A DNA stretch of 39,061 nucleotides, taken from the NCBI RefSeq assembly GCF_014145635.1, contig NZ_JACHTC010000024.1:1-39061 (forward strand), given 5' to 3'. The notes under the pieces were generated by a model. That model was not told the DNA's origin, did no database searches, and was given only the letters and a program-made list of their open reading frames with translations. The stretch is from Myroides sp. WP-1. GTDB taxonomy: Bacteria; Bacteroidota; Bacteroidia; Flavobacteriales; Flavobacteriaceae. The stretch's first letter is position 1. Every line of letters starts with the position of its first letter. Shown in pieces: positions 15,559-23,721 of the stretch. A program made the translations under genes and the position numbers.

Positions 15559-16204
15559 AATTGGGTTTTTTAGTTTTACTTAAATATACGCATTTTTTAG
15601 TGGATTTATCTGAATTAAAACGAGTATAAATGTTTGATTATTGTAAATTTACCTGTTAAATAAATCGGAAAATGATATAAACTATAATTAAAACAGGCGT
15701 CAATAAAGGAGTTTTACGCTCTCTAAAAGTTGTAAATAATCGGGTAAATAGCCTAGGTAGATTAAAAAAAAATAAGTGCAATAAAGGTTTGAAATACATG
15801 GAGTTGAATGGTAGTTGCTTTGTTGTATTACGCAATTCGTAAAGGGTGTTTCTTTAATTTAACGAATGTTTGTTAAATATTTGTAAAAGAAATCACTGCA
15901 AGTATTTTATTGTTATAATAATAACAGATTTATGAGTAAGAATAAGAACACTGTAAGAATATTAGTAATAAATATTTTATAGAATATACGATCTGGTCCC
16001 CATTTTGATTTTAGTGTTACTATATTTGTGTTTGATATTCAGCCTATGTTTTTACATAGGCTTTTTTGAGTTGCTTTAAATCTATTGCTTCCGAATCAAA
16101 ACGAAAGTGAAGATAACAAAGTACAAAGCATTACACTGTCTATAAAACTCCATTTTAATTAATATAAGCATACCTGTCTTAATTTGCTTCAAAATTGCGA
16201 TTTG
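15559..16204. other. Gene-poor stretch, about 645 bases
   Basis: AT-rich, without a clear gene. It holds an open frame of 54 codons at 15681-15842 (+) that has no start codon, and a -7-like TATATTTG (16021-16028) placed directly before a strong terminator hairpin (16042-16067). A small RNA ending at that hairpin is possible but unproven. Confidence 0.45.
16042..16067 (+). terminator. Intrinsic terminator with no gene directly upstream
   Basis: GCCTATGT (16042-16049) pairs with ACATAGGC (16054-16061) across a TTTT loop, followed by six Ts. The nearest upstream plus-strand gene ends at 15038, beyond a minus-strand gene. The hairpin therefore either insulates the regulator gene downstream or ends an unannotated small transcript. 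Confidence 0.75.
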
Positions 16205-17752
16205 ATGAACTTTAGAATAATATTTTGTATTCTGATTACGAATATTGGCTATCCCCAAAATAACGTGTTTGATAGCCTCTATCAACACACAACGAAAGTG
16301 ACCTTAACTTCAACACCCCAAAATGTTTTTAAACATATCTATGATTTAGAAAAAATAGCCTCTACCGAAACAGAACAAATAGAAGTTTACTTGTTAAAAG
16401 CATCATTATTAAGGCAATATGGTGTTCGTGATCAAGCAATAGCTACATTAAAAAAGGCGGATAGTTTAGCTGCAAATACGAAAAATGCCACTTTACAAGC
16501 TAGAATTCAGGGTTCTTTATCGACACTCTATCGCGAAAATGGAATTGAAAGCTTAGGGAAACTAGCTTTAGTTAAAGCAAAACACTGGAGTAAATTGATG
16601 ACCGATCCTTTGGAATTAACCATTCTAAAGGGAAATTTGCAGCAAGAACAAGCGTACTATCACATGAATAGTTTGCGTTTTTCTGATGCGGTCACAGCTT
16701 TAAATAATGGGAGAGAAGAATTTGAGAAAATAGAGCATGCGCAAAAACGTTTTTTTTACCTAGCAAGCACGGATCAATTAATTGGGGAGAATTACATGAA
16801 AATGAGTGAATATGGCTTGGCAATCCAAACACTTGAACTAGCGCTTAGTGAATTAGCTGTATCTGATAATCCTCAAAGCCCGTTAAAAGGTTTTATTTAC
16901 AATAACTTAGGAATGACCTATCTCTTGAGCCAAGATTATGAAACATCCTTTCTTTTTTTGAGTAAAGCACAAGAAGTAGCAGAACAATCGGATTTCTCTA
17001 CATTAAAGAAAATGGTCTTTGCTTCGCTTGCAGCATATGCTAAAAAAGTAGGCGATGCGGAAAATTATGTCTTATACAATGAAAGTTACGTTAAGCTTGT
17101 TGAACAAGAATTAAGTGTTCAAGCAAAGATTGCCAATTATCTAGTAGAATCCTACTATGAAAAAGAGGGTGAACTAAGTAAAGCTTATAAAAAATATGTA
17201 CTATATAGTCTCTCAATTGGCGGAGGTGTTCTCTTGTTTTTGTCTTTTGCTTTTTACTATAGAAGAAAACAAGTCAAACAAGAGATAAAAAATATCGATG
17301 GAGGTCTGGTTCAACTTTTGCCTGAAGTACAGGAAGATGATTTCGAAGAGAGTAGAAGTGAAGCTACGGTAGATCACAACTACATTTCTAAAGATATGGA
17401 AGATCTTATTTTGAATGGTATCCAAACCTTTGAAATGCAAAAGGGATTCCTAAAACACGAAATATCCTTGAGTAAACTCGCAAGTCAGATAGGGGTTAAT
17501 CACCGGTATGTATCGTATGTCATTAAACATCATAAACATCAAGACTTTTCTAGTTATATCAATACATTGCGCATTGACTATATTGTGCTATTATTACAGG
17601 CTAATCCAGAAATGCTCAAGTATAAAATTAGCTATTTAGCTGACTTGTGCGGATTTGCTTCTCATAGTCGTTTTACCATTACATTTAAACGCATCAAAGG
17701 AATTTCTCCTTCTGCATTTATCGAGCAGATTAAAGAAAATGCTAAGATGTAG
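16205..17752 (+). CDS. Membrane-anchored transcriptional regulator: TPR domain plus AraC-type HTH
   Basis: 515 residues from the ATG at 16205; a TTG at 16184 is less likely because MNFRIIFCILITNIGYPQ makes a signal peptide. Residues about 30-310 form tetratricopeptide-type helical repeats (for example NNLGMTYLLSQDYETSFLFLSKAQE). A transmembrane helix lies at about 335-353 (SIGGGVLLFLSFAFYY), then a linker, and an AraC-type double helix-turn-helix at about 415-515 (SKLASQIGVNHRYVSYVIKHH and ISYLADLCGFASHSRFTITFKRIKGISPSAF). The TPR part would be periplasmic and the DNA-binding part cytoplasmic, a one-piece sensor-regulator layout common in Bacteroidota. The signal and targets are unknown. Confidence 0.88.
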   Translation: MNFRIIFCILITNIGYPQNNVFDSLYQHTTKVTLTSTPQNVFKHIYDLEKIASTETEQIEVYLLKASLLRQYGVRDQAIATLKKADSLAANTKNATLQARIQGSLSTLYRENGIESLGKLALVKAKHWSKLMTDPLELTILKGNLQQEQAYYHMNSLRFSDAVTALNNGREEFEKIEHAQKRFFYLASTDQLIGENYMKMSEYGLAIQTLELALSELAVSDNPQSPLKGFIYNNLGMTYLLSQDYETSFLFLSKAQEVAEQSDFSTLKKMVFASLAAYAKKVGDAENYVLYNESYVKLVEQELSVQAKIANYLVESYYEKEGELSKAYKKYVLYSLSIGGGVLLFLSFAFYYRRKQVKQEIKNIDGGLVQLLPEVQEDDFEESRSEATVDHNYISKDMEDLILNGIQTFEMQKGFLKHEISLSKLASQIGVNHRYVSYVIKHHKHQDFSSYINTLRIDYIVLLLQANPEMLKYKISYLADLCGFASHSRFTITFKRIKGISPSAFIEQIKENAKM

Positions 17753-17856
17753 TTGTATTCCTTTATTACTGCCATGTTATCAAAAGGTTATCATACAGAT
17801 TAGCTGTTGAGCCTATCGTTTTTTTGATGAAATTTAATCTATCAAAGAAATGAAAT

Positions 17857-18390
17857 ATGGAACAGTATTATAGACATTCTTTTTTTGTAGATGCAGGTGT
17901 AAACCTTTCGATTGGCAAAGAAGTCAATAAGTTGCAAACGCGTTTTGGTTTTTCCGAAGAAATGCGCAAACTACTTTTGGTTCAGAGTCAAGGGAAGGGA
18001 ACGCTTACACTAGGGCCATCCTTAGATAGTTTTGCAAGTTTTTCTACTATTATGCAATGGTATACGTTGGATGGTTTAGACGATACTCTCGACGTTATTG
18101 AACGAAATGAAGACTTTATTCTTGCGGATTTTTTGTTTGTATTTGCACAAGATACCGAAGGAAATCAATATGCAGAAATTACTAAAGGTCGTCTGAAAGG
18201 GCATATTGTATGGTTAAATGCCTGTTATTATGAGGATGTTGATAGTTTAGAAGAACTCCTTGAAGAATATAGTGAACAAAGTGAATCCCCACAAATCAAG
18301 GTAGATGACGAACTCGTTTTTCATTTACTTTATACCAGTAATCAACTAGTCTCGGTTAGGGCACAATCGTTAGAATTGTTTCTTTGCTAA
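17857..18390 (+). CDS. Possible SMI1/KNR4 (SUKH)-type protein
   Basis: 177 residues, cytoplasmic and acidic. The segment DFLFVFAQDTEGNQYAEITKG, followed by GRLKGHIVWLNACYYEDV, resembles the core of SMI1/KNR4 domains, where a strand with a D/N-G turn is followed by VWxN or VYxW and a helical acidic tail; here DSLEELLEEYSEQ. The match is by eye and weak. SUKH proteins are often immunity proteins for secreted toxins, but no toxin gene is next to this one. It follows the AraC-type regulator by about 105 bases and ends at a terminator. Confidence 0.6.
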   Translation: MEQYYRHSFFVDAGVNLSIGKEVNKLQTRFGFSEEMRKLLLVQSQGKGTLTLGPSLDSFASFSTIMQWYTLDGLDDTLDVIERNEDFILADFLFVFAQDTEGNQYAEITKGRLKGHIVWLNACYYEDVDSLEELLEEYSEQSESPQIKVDDELVFHLLYTSNQLVSVRAQSLELFLC

Positions 18391-18453
18391 CGAATAAAAA
18401 TAAGATTACTTATTCTAGTGAATAAGAATTGATGCGTTTTTTTAGTTTGTCAC

Positions 18454-18484
18454 GCCTGTATAAGTTTTTATACAGGCTTTTTTT
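18454..18484 (+). terminator. Intrinsic terminator after the SUKH-like gene
   Basis: GCCTGTATAA (18454-18463) pairs with TTATACAGGC (18468-18477) over a 4-nt loop, followed by seven Ts. Confidence 0.88.
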
Positions 18485-18529
18485 ATATACAAAATGGGGA
18501 AATCACTTTGATTTCCCCATTGGTATATA
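18484..18529 (-). terminator. Extended hairpin, probable terminator of the DPP4 gene
   Basis: AATGGGGAAATC (18493-18504) pairs exactly with 18510-18521. The stem continues outward through TATATAC (18484-18490) and GTATATA (18523-18529) with a small internal bulge. On the minus strand the inner stem is followed by TTTTG, a modest T run. It lies 21 bases past the stop of the peptidase gene. Confidence 0.65.
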
Positions 18530-18549
18530 AAAAGTAAATAGTTGATTTA

Positions 18550-20742
18550 CTATTGTACTGGTTTTGCTAAATGATCAAAAAAGTATTGTGCAATTTTAGT
18601 GTTTAAATGCACGCGATCAAGCCCTCTTACGTTGTGTTCGTGGTTCGGATATAAGAAGTAATCTACCTGCTTGTTGGCCTTAATACACGCTTCTATGAAA
18701 AGCATTGAATGCTGTTGTACAACAACAGGATCTTGTGCTCCGTGAATAATCAAGAGTTTGTTTGTCAATTGTTGTGCTTTGTTTAACAAGCTCGTGCGCT
18801 CATATCCTTCCGGATTTTCAGCTGGTGTGTCCATGTAGCGTTCACCGTACATAATTTCATACATCTTCCAATCCATCACTGGTCCACCTGCAACACCAAC
18901 TTTAAAAATAGAAGGATAAGTTACCGATAAAGTTGTGGTCATAAATCCTCCGAAACTCCATCCGTAAACTCCAATTTTTTCTTGATCTACAAAAGATAAG
19001 TTCTGTAGGTATTTAATTCCTTGCATTTGATCTGCCATTTCTTGTTGTCCTAATTGACGGTGAATGACATGTTCAAAATCTCGTCCTCTATTGAAGCTTC
19101 CTCTGTTGTCTACCGTAAAAACAAGATAACCCTGTTGAGCCATATAGTGAAAGAACAAAGAAGATCCTTCTAACCAGGTATTGGTGATTAACTGCGCATG
19201 TGGTCCGCCATATACATAAACCATTACGGGGTAACGTTTGTTTGCATCAAAGTTTGTTGGGTAAATGATACGCGCATTCAACGGTGTTTTTCCATCTGCA
19301 GCTGTTAGGGTTAACACTTCCGTTTTAGGAAGATTAATCACACCTTGATAGGGGTTTTTAGCAGTTAAAAGAACTGTTTCTTTTTGGTTAGAAGTCGTTA
19401 AAACAGATACGCGATTTGGCACTTCATAACTGTTGAACGTATCAATGAACATGCTTTTATCTTGGTTAAACAACACTTCGTGTGTTCCGGAAAGAGACGT
19501 AACTTGCTCTGTTTTTCCTTTTTTAATATTGACTTTAAACAATTGACGATCTAAACCTTGATTGGTAATCCCCGTATAATAAATGTTTTTTCCATCTGCA
19601 TCAAATCCAATAAAATTCTCAACAATAACGGATTCATGCCCTAAAGATTTGATTAGTTTTCCTTCAGTAGAATAAAGATACATCTGACGATATCCCTCTT
19701 TTTCTGAAAAGTGAATAAACGATTTGCTGTCTGCAGGATTAAAAACTAAACCTTGTGAAGGTTCTGTATACGTTGACGATTTTTCTTCGAACAACGTTCC
19801 TTCAAACGCACCTGTTGCAGCATTGTACTTATTGAGTTTAAGATGGTTTTGTTCGCGGTTTAAAACACCAACATAAACATAGTTCCCTGAAGGATCCCAA
19901 GTCACCATAGTTAAAAACTGATCTTGTTCTCCCGTTTGTAAAGTTACTTTGGCACGTGTGTACACATCGTAAATAACAAGAGAAACACGCTCATTAGACA
20001 TGCCTGCCATTGGATACTTAATATCCTTGTTTTCTGCTACTCTAGAATTCCACTGTACTAAGGGATAATTCGTAACTTGAGATTGGTCATTTCTATAGTA
20101 GAGGAGTTGTTCTTGTTTTGGACTCCACCACATTCCTTTGTTAATGCCAAATTCATTGCGGTGTGTATTCGAACTCCCATTTACAATAGACGGATCTGTA
20201 TCTTGTGTAACAACTGTAACTTGCCCTTTTTTATCGGCAATCTCAATGTTATTGCCATTTAGCCACGCCACATACTCTTTGTTTCTCGATAAAATAGATT
20301 CCTCTCCACTGCTTGGTACTTTTTGAACAAGTGTAACTTTTTGATCAGTAGTCGTATAGTGAAAAAACCATTTGTATTTTTTATCTGCATCGATTAACGA
20401 GAAAGCTAAAGTCGTTTCGTTTTTCCACGTTAGATCTGCAGGAAGTGATGTAAGTTTAAATTTTGCCTCTGGTATAGATTGAGTTAAAGCTGTATTTAAA
20501 TCTGCTGCACCAAATAAAAAAGAAGGTGTCCAATTGGCTCCCTGTGTACGCAGAAATAAACTATCGCGTTTGCTATTTAAATGTGTAAAAGCATTGGAAT
20601 CTTTCCAGCTCGGTTGTGTCAATTTCTCCGGAGCAAAAGAAGTGTACTGACCTAAAGTAGCTTCCTGCATGGTAAGATTGCGTTGTGCAAAAAGTAAATT
20701 ACCAGTTAGGAATGCCAGGGCAAGTAGTTGTATTTTTTTCAT
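18550..20742 (-). CDS. Secreted prolyl dipeptidyl peptidase, DPP4 type (S9B)
   Basis: 730 residues, normal for bacterial DPP4. The signal peptide is MKKIQLLALAFLTGNLLFAQ. The N-terminal half is the beta-propeller domain (DPP4_N). The C-terminal alpha/beta-hydrolase domain has the nucleophile in GWSFGG (Ser about 596), the acid Asp in HGAQDPVV (about 672) and His703 in HEHNVRG. Such enzymes clip X-Pro dipeptides from peptides in the periplasm and help use proteinaceous food; in Bacteroidota they can also affect host peptides. It is transcribed alone, with its own promoter and terminator. Confidence 0.95.
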   Translation of the reverse strand: MKKIQLLALAFLTGNLLFAQRNLTMQEATLGQYTSFAPEKLTQPSWKDSNAFTHLNSKRDSLFLRTQGANWTPSFLFGAADLNTALTQSIPEAKFKLTSLPADLTWKNETTLAFSLIDADKKYKWFFHYTTTDQKVTLVQKVPSSGEESILSRNKEYVAWLNGNNIEIADKKGQVTVVTQDTDPSIVNGSSNTHRNEFGINKGMWWSPKQEQLLYYRNDQSQVTNYPLVQWNSRVAENKDIKYPMAGMSNERVSLVIYDVYTRAKVTLQTGEQDQFLTMVTWDPSGNYVYVGVLNREQNHLKLNKYNAATGAFEGTLFEEKSSTYTEPSQGLVFNPADSKSFIHFSEKEGYRQMYLYSTEGKLIKSLGHESVIVENFIGFDADGKNIYYTGITNQGLDRQLFKVNIKKGKTEQVTSLSGTHEVLFNQDKSMFIDTFNSYEVPNRVSVLTTSNQKETVLLTAKNPYQGVINLPKTEVLTLTAADGKTPLNARIIYPTNFDANKRYPVMVYVYGGPHAQLITNTWLEGSSLFFHYMAQQGYLVFTVDNRGSFNRGRDFEHVIHRQLGQQEMADQMQGIKYLQNLSFVDQEKIGVYGWSFGGFMTTTLSVTYPSIFKVGVAGGPVMDWKMYEIMYGERYMDTPAENPEGYERTSLLNKAQQLTNKLLIIHGAQDPVVVQQHSMLFIEACIKANKQVDYFLYPNHEHNVRGLDRVHLNTKIAQYFFDHLAKPVQ

Positions 20743-20770
20743 ACTATGATGATATTAATTTTAATGCGCA

Positions 20771-20801
20771 CTAAGGTAGGGTTTTTATGTTGGGTGACCA
20801 A
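20771..20801 (-). promoter_or_regulatory. Promoter for the DPP4 gene
   Basis: On the minus strand: TTG (20801-20799), 20 nt, TACCTTAG (20778-20771), one mismatch from TAnnTTTG. The predicted leader is about 22 nt. Confidence 0.45.
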
Positions 20802-21064
20802 TACTCTTGTGCAGTTGTCTTTGTTTAAATGAATCTTTAGAAAAATAAAAGTCTTTGAAGAGAAATACTAGAAGATTGGAAAGAGAAAAGAGTATTTTTT
20901 AGAAGATTTACTTCTAAATGAGGGGTGGCGTAAAAAAAAAATAACAACCAAACATTCTCGGATTGCGAACATTTGGAAGGGAATACTACATATTTTATTG
21001 TTAAATAGAATATGTCTTGGTAATAAGAACTAATTGCTTTTTAAATGATGATAATCCAATAAAA

Positions 21065-21093
21065 TTTGAAAGATTTTTAAATTAATATATTTG
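21065..21093 (+). promoter_or_regulatory. Promoter for the MarR-type regulator
   Basis: TTTG (21065-21068), 17 nt, TATATTTG (21086-21093), an exact TAnnTTTG. The transcript would start near 21100 with a 40-nt leader. Confidence 0.55.
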
Positions 21094-21139
21094 AAATAAC
21101 AATCTCTATTGTTGCTTTATGTTATTTATTTAAGTTAAA

Positions 21140-21793
21140 ATGAACCACAAATTACTAATTGATTTTATGCATCTTCTTTTCGAGTTTGAAAAGGAAACAA
21201 GTGATGAATTATTTTCGATGTACGCTCCGAATATCACTGGATTTAAGCAATGGGTTCGCGATAAACAGGATCAACAGGAAGAAAAGGAGAATCAAGAAGA
21301 GTTAAAAGTGACGATAGAACAGGACATAGCCTTGTCTTTTTTTAAGTTGGCAAATTATGCTAAAATGTATTGGCGATCTCATATGATGGAAAGTCCTTTT
21401 TTTATGCATGATAATCTGATCTTTTTAACGAATTTATGGGTCCATGGCGAAATGACTAAAATGGAGTTGATTCGAAAAAGTACACAAGAAAAGCCAACAG
21501 GGATGCAAATCATTAATCGATTAATTGAATTGAACTTTGTTCTACAAAAAGACTCTGAAACAGACAAGCGTAGTAAAATTGTTGAAATCACGGCATTAGG
21601 ACAACTTGAACTAGTGCGTAATAAGCCTGAAATACAGCAAATTGCGCAAGTGATAAACGGTAACCTCAAAACCGATGAAAAGAAGAAGTTGTTTCAGCTG
21701 TTAAGCAATTTAAACCATTTTCACGAAGAAGTTTTTAGCGAAGCGAAAAGCAAAGAAGATCTGGTTTTTCTTATAGTCAATCACCAAAAGTAA
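21140..21793 (+). CDS. MarR-family transcriptional regulator
   Basis: 217 residues, longer than the usual 140-170, because of an N-terminal extension of about 60 residues with an acidic Gln/Glu-rich linker (DKQDQQEEKENQEE). The winged helix lies at about 85-160: FLTNLWVHGEMTKMELIRKS, TGMQIINRLIELNFVLQKDSETDKRSKIVEITALG. The wing with DKRSKIVEIT is the MarR hallmark. It probably acts as a dimeric repressor responding to a small molecule; the target is unknown. The permease gene downstream is convergent, so the divergent peptidase and the gene itself are the likelier targets. Confidence 0.87.
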   Translation: MNHKLLIDFMHLLFEFEKETSDELFSMYAPNITGFKQWVRDKQDQQEEKENQEELKVTIEQDIALSFFKLANYAKMYWRSHMMESPFFMHDNLIFLTNLWVHGEMTKMELIRKSTQEKPTGMQIINRLIELNFVLQKDSETDKRSKIVEITALGQLELVRNKPEIQQIAQVINGNLKTDEKKKLFQLLSNLNHFHEEVFSEAKSKEDLVFLIVNHQK

Positions 21794-21821
21794 AAAAATA
21801 AGGGAGAATCGAAATTCTCCC
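21794..21821 (-). terminator. Terminator of the LysP-like permease gene
   Basis: GGGAGAAT (21802-21809) pairs with ATTCTCCC (21814-21821) across CGAA. On the minus strand it is followed by TTATTTTTTT, a good T run. In the plus direction the tail is CCTTGT, so it is a poor terminator for the MarR gene. Confidence 0.75.
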
Positions 21822-21894
21822 CCTTGTATGATTTCAGTTTATCGTTTATCTATTGATAGTGACAGTTTTTTAGCGTGTATATAAACTAAAGAAA

Positions 21895-23361
21895 TTACTT
21901 CGTTAAGTCTACGTCTGTCAAAGGAATTACTTTGGTTTTAAACTTCAATTTATGGTAGAAATAGAAGAATAAAAAGAAGGGGATTCCCATATAGGTGATG
22001 AGTATTCTTTTCCAATCAACGACACCTTCAAAAAGCATTTGACTATCCTGACCGATGATCACGAATAAGCAAAGTACAAAAGCAAAGATAGGACCAAAGG
22101 GGAAAAGTTTGGCTTTGTATACCAGGTTATTAGTGTCATTTCCTTGTGCGATATACGCTCTTCGGAAGCGGTAATGACTGATTGCAATTCCCAACCAAGC
22201 AATAAACCCGGTAAGTCCTGAAGCAGCGAGAATAAAGTCGACGGCTTGAGGAGTGATTGATTGAACAATAAAGATAAGCAGTACAACAAGAGCTGTAGCT
22301 AGTAAGGCGATTATAGGAACTCCTTGTCCATTTGTTCTACCAAAAGAGCGATGAGCCATTCCGTCTTTTCCCATGGCATATAGCATACGCGTGGAAGCGT
22401 ACATCCCTGAATTTCCAGCCGATAAGATCGACGTTAAGATAACGGCATTCATCAGAGCAGCAGCAAATGCCCAATGGGCTTTCTCAAAAACTAAAGTAAA
22501 AGGTGATTTTGCAATTTCTGTGATATCCGCACCTAATAGCGCCGGACTTGTATAAGGAATGATTAATCCAATGACGAAAATGGAGAGAATGTAAAAAATT
22601 AAAATTCGCCAAAATACTTGCTTAATAGCCTTTGGAATATTTTTTTCTGGGTTTTCAGATTCACCGGCTGTAATGCCAATTAACTCTGTTCCTTGAAAGG
22701 AGAATCCCGCAATTAAGAATACCCCTAGTACAGTGAGAAATTTACCCGAAAAACCCTCTCCTATAAAAGGAGCCTCTCCGATAGTGAAATTGGTGAAACC
22801 GATGTATTCACCTCCCATAATACCAAAAATAGTCAATAGACCTACCAGTAAAAAAATAACAACCGTAACAACCTTGATAAAGGCAAACCAATACTCCGAT
22901 TCACCATATGCCTTGACGGAAAGGGTATTGAGCCCAACTATAATGAGAAAGAAGACTAAACTCCAAGCCCAAGGGGGGAGAAAATTCATGGGCTCCCAAT
23001 AGGAAATAACCAACGCTGCAATTGAAACGTCTACTGCAACAGTAATTACCCAATTAAACCAGTAATTCCATCCCAAGGCATAGCCCAAAGAAGGATCGAC
23101 AAAACGAGAAGCATACGTACTGAAAGACCCAGATACAGGTAAATAGGTAGCCATTTCTCCCAAAGAAGTCATTAAGAAATACACCATAATACCAATGGCT
23201 AGATAGGCTAGTACTGCACCTCCTGGTCCCGCTTGTTGGATGGCTTCTCCACTGGCCATAAATAATCCCGTACCAATACATCCTCCAATGGCTATCATGG
23301 TTAAGTGACGGGCTTTTAGTTTGCGATGTACGTTTGAATTATCGTTGTTCTGTTCTGTCAT
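21895..23361 (-). CDS. lysP: Amino acid permease, LysP-like (APC superfamily)
   Basis: 488 residues with about 12 transmembrane helices. From memory the sequence follows E. coli LysP closely: KLKARHLTMIAIGGCIGTGLF, QAGPGGAVLAYLAIG, YFLMTSLGEMATYLPVSGSF, GFSFQGTELIGITAGESENP, NAVILTSILSAGNSGMYAS and GLTGFIAWLGIAISHYRFRR. The likely role is proton-coupled uptake of lysine through the inner membrane; substrate specificity within the family is not certain from motifs alone. It is monocistronic, with a TACTTTTG -7 box upstream and a terminator downstream. Confidence 0.9.
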   Translation of the reverse strand: MTEQNNDNSNVHRKLKARHLTMIAIGGCIGTGLFMASGEAIQQAGPGGAVLAYLAIGIMVYFLMTSLGEMATYLPVSGSFSTYASRFVDPSLGYALGWNYWFNWVITVAVDVSIAALVISYWEPMNFLPPWAWSLVFFLIIVGLNTLSVKAYGESEYWFAFIKVVTVVIFLLVGLLTIFGIMGGEYIGFTNFTIGEAPFIGEGFSGKFLTVLGVFLIAGFSFQGTELIGITAGESENPEKNIPKAIKQVFWRILIFYILSIFVIGLIIPYTSPALLGADITEIAKSPFTLVFEKAHWAFAAALMNAVILTSILSAGNSGMYASTRMLYAMGKDGMAHRSFGRTNGQGVPIIALLATALVVLLIFIVQSITPQAVDFILAASGLTGFIAWLGIAISHYRFRRAYIAQGNDTNNLVYKAKLFPFGPIFAFVLCLFVIIGQDSQMLFEGVVDWKRILITYMGIPFFLFFYFYHKLKFKTKVIPLTDVDLTK

Positions 23362-23380
23362 CTTTTTTTATCATTTCAAA

Positions 23381-23388
23381 CAAAAGTA
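23381..23388 (-). promoter_or_regulatory. Promoter -7 element for the permease
   Basis: Minus strand TACTTTTG, a full TAnnTTTG match, with a predicted leader of about 13 nt. No -33 TTG was seen. Confidence 0.45.
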
Positions 23389-23679
23389 ACTATTAATCCT
23401 ATTTTATCCCCTTGTTAGAGGTGGAATATTAGAAAAAAGTAAGTCTTTAGGAGTTTTAGTTTGATGGTTGTAAGGATTTAGCCCAAAAAACAGAACCAAA
23501 ACAATAATCTGTAAAGAATTATTGTGTTAAAAAATAACTTTTTATTAACTTAAAATTATTTAGGTGTATTATATTTTTTTCTGTTTTATGATAACTTTGT
23601 TGATAATATATTTTTATTTATATAATTGTATTAATGGTACTTCATTGTGTTGTATTTTTTTTTAGTTTTTTGATTACTT

Positions 23680-23687
23680 TAGTTTTG
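23680..23687 (+). promoter_or_regulatory. Possible -7 element for the first T9SS cargo gene
   Basis: TAGTTTTG matches TAnnTTTG and predicts a start near 23694 and a 28-nt leader. The second cargo gene has a similar layout (TACTTTTG, 27-nt leader). Confidence 0.4.
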
Positions 23688-23721
23688 ATTTTGTAGTAAT
23701 GTAAAACTAAATTTTTTTTCG

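Larger units (their letters stand above)
20743..21139. other. Intergenic region between divergent DPP4 and MarR genes
   Basis: About 400 bases, no gene seen. It holds the DPP4 promoter at its left end and the MarR promoter at its right end. Between them is a short inverted repeat ACATATT (20988-20994) / AATATGT (21009-21015), a possible regulator site. Confidence 0.5.
23362..23721. other. Intergenic region between divergent permease and T9SS cargo gene
   Basis: About 360 bases, strongly AT-rich, with no gene. It carries the permease -7 box at 23381 and a -7 box for the large cargo gene at 23680. I see no other structure. Confidence 0.6.
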
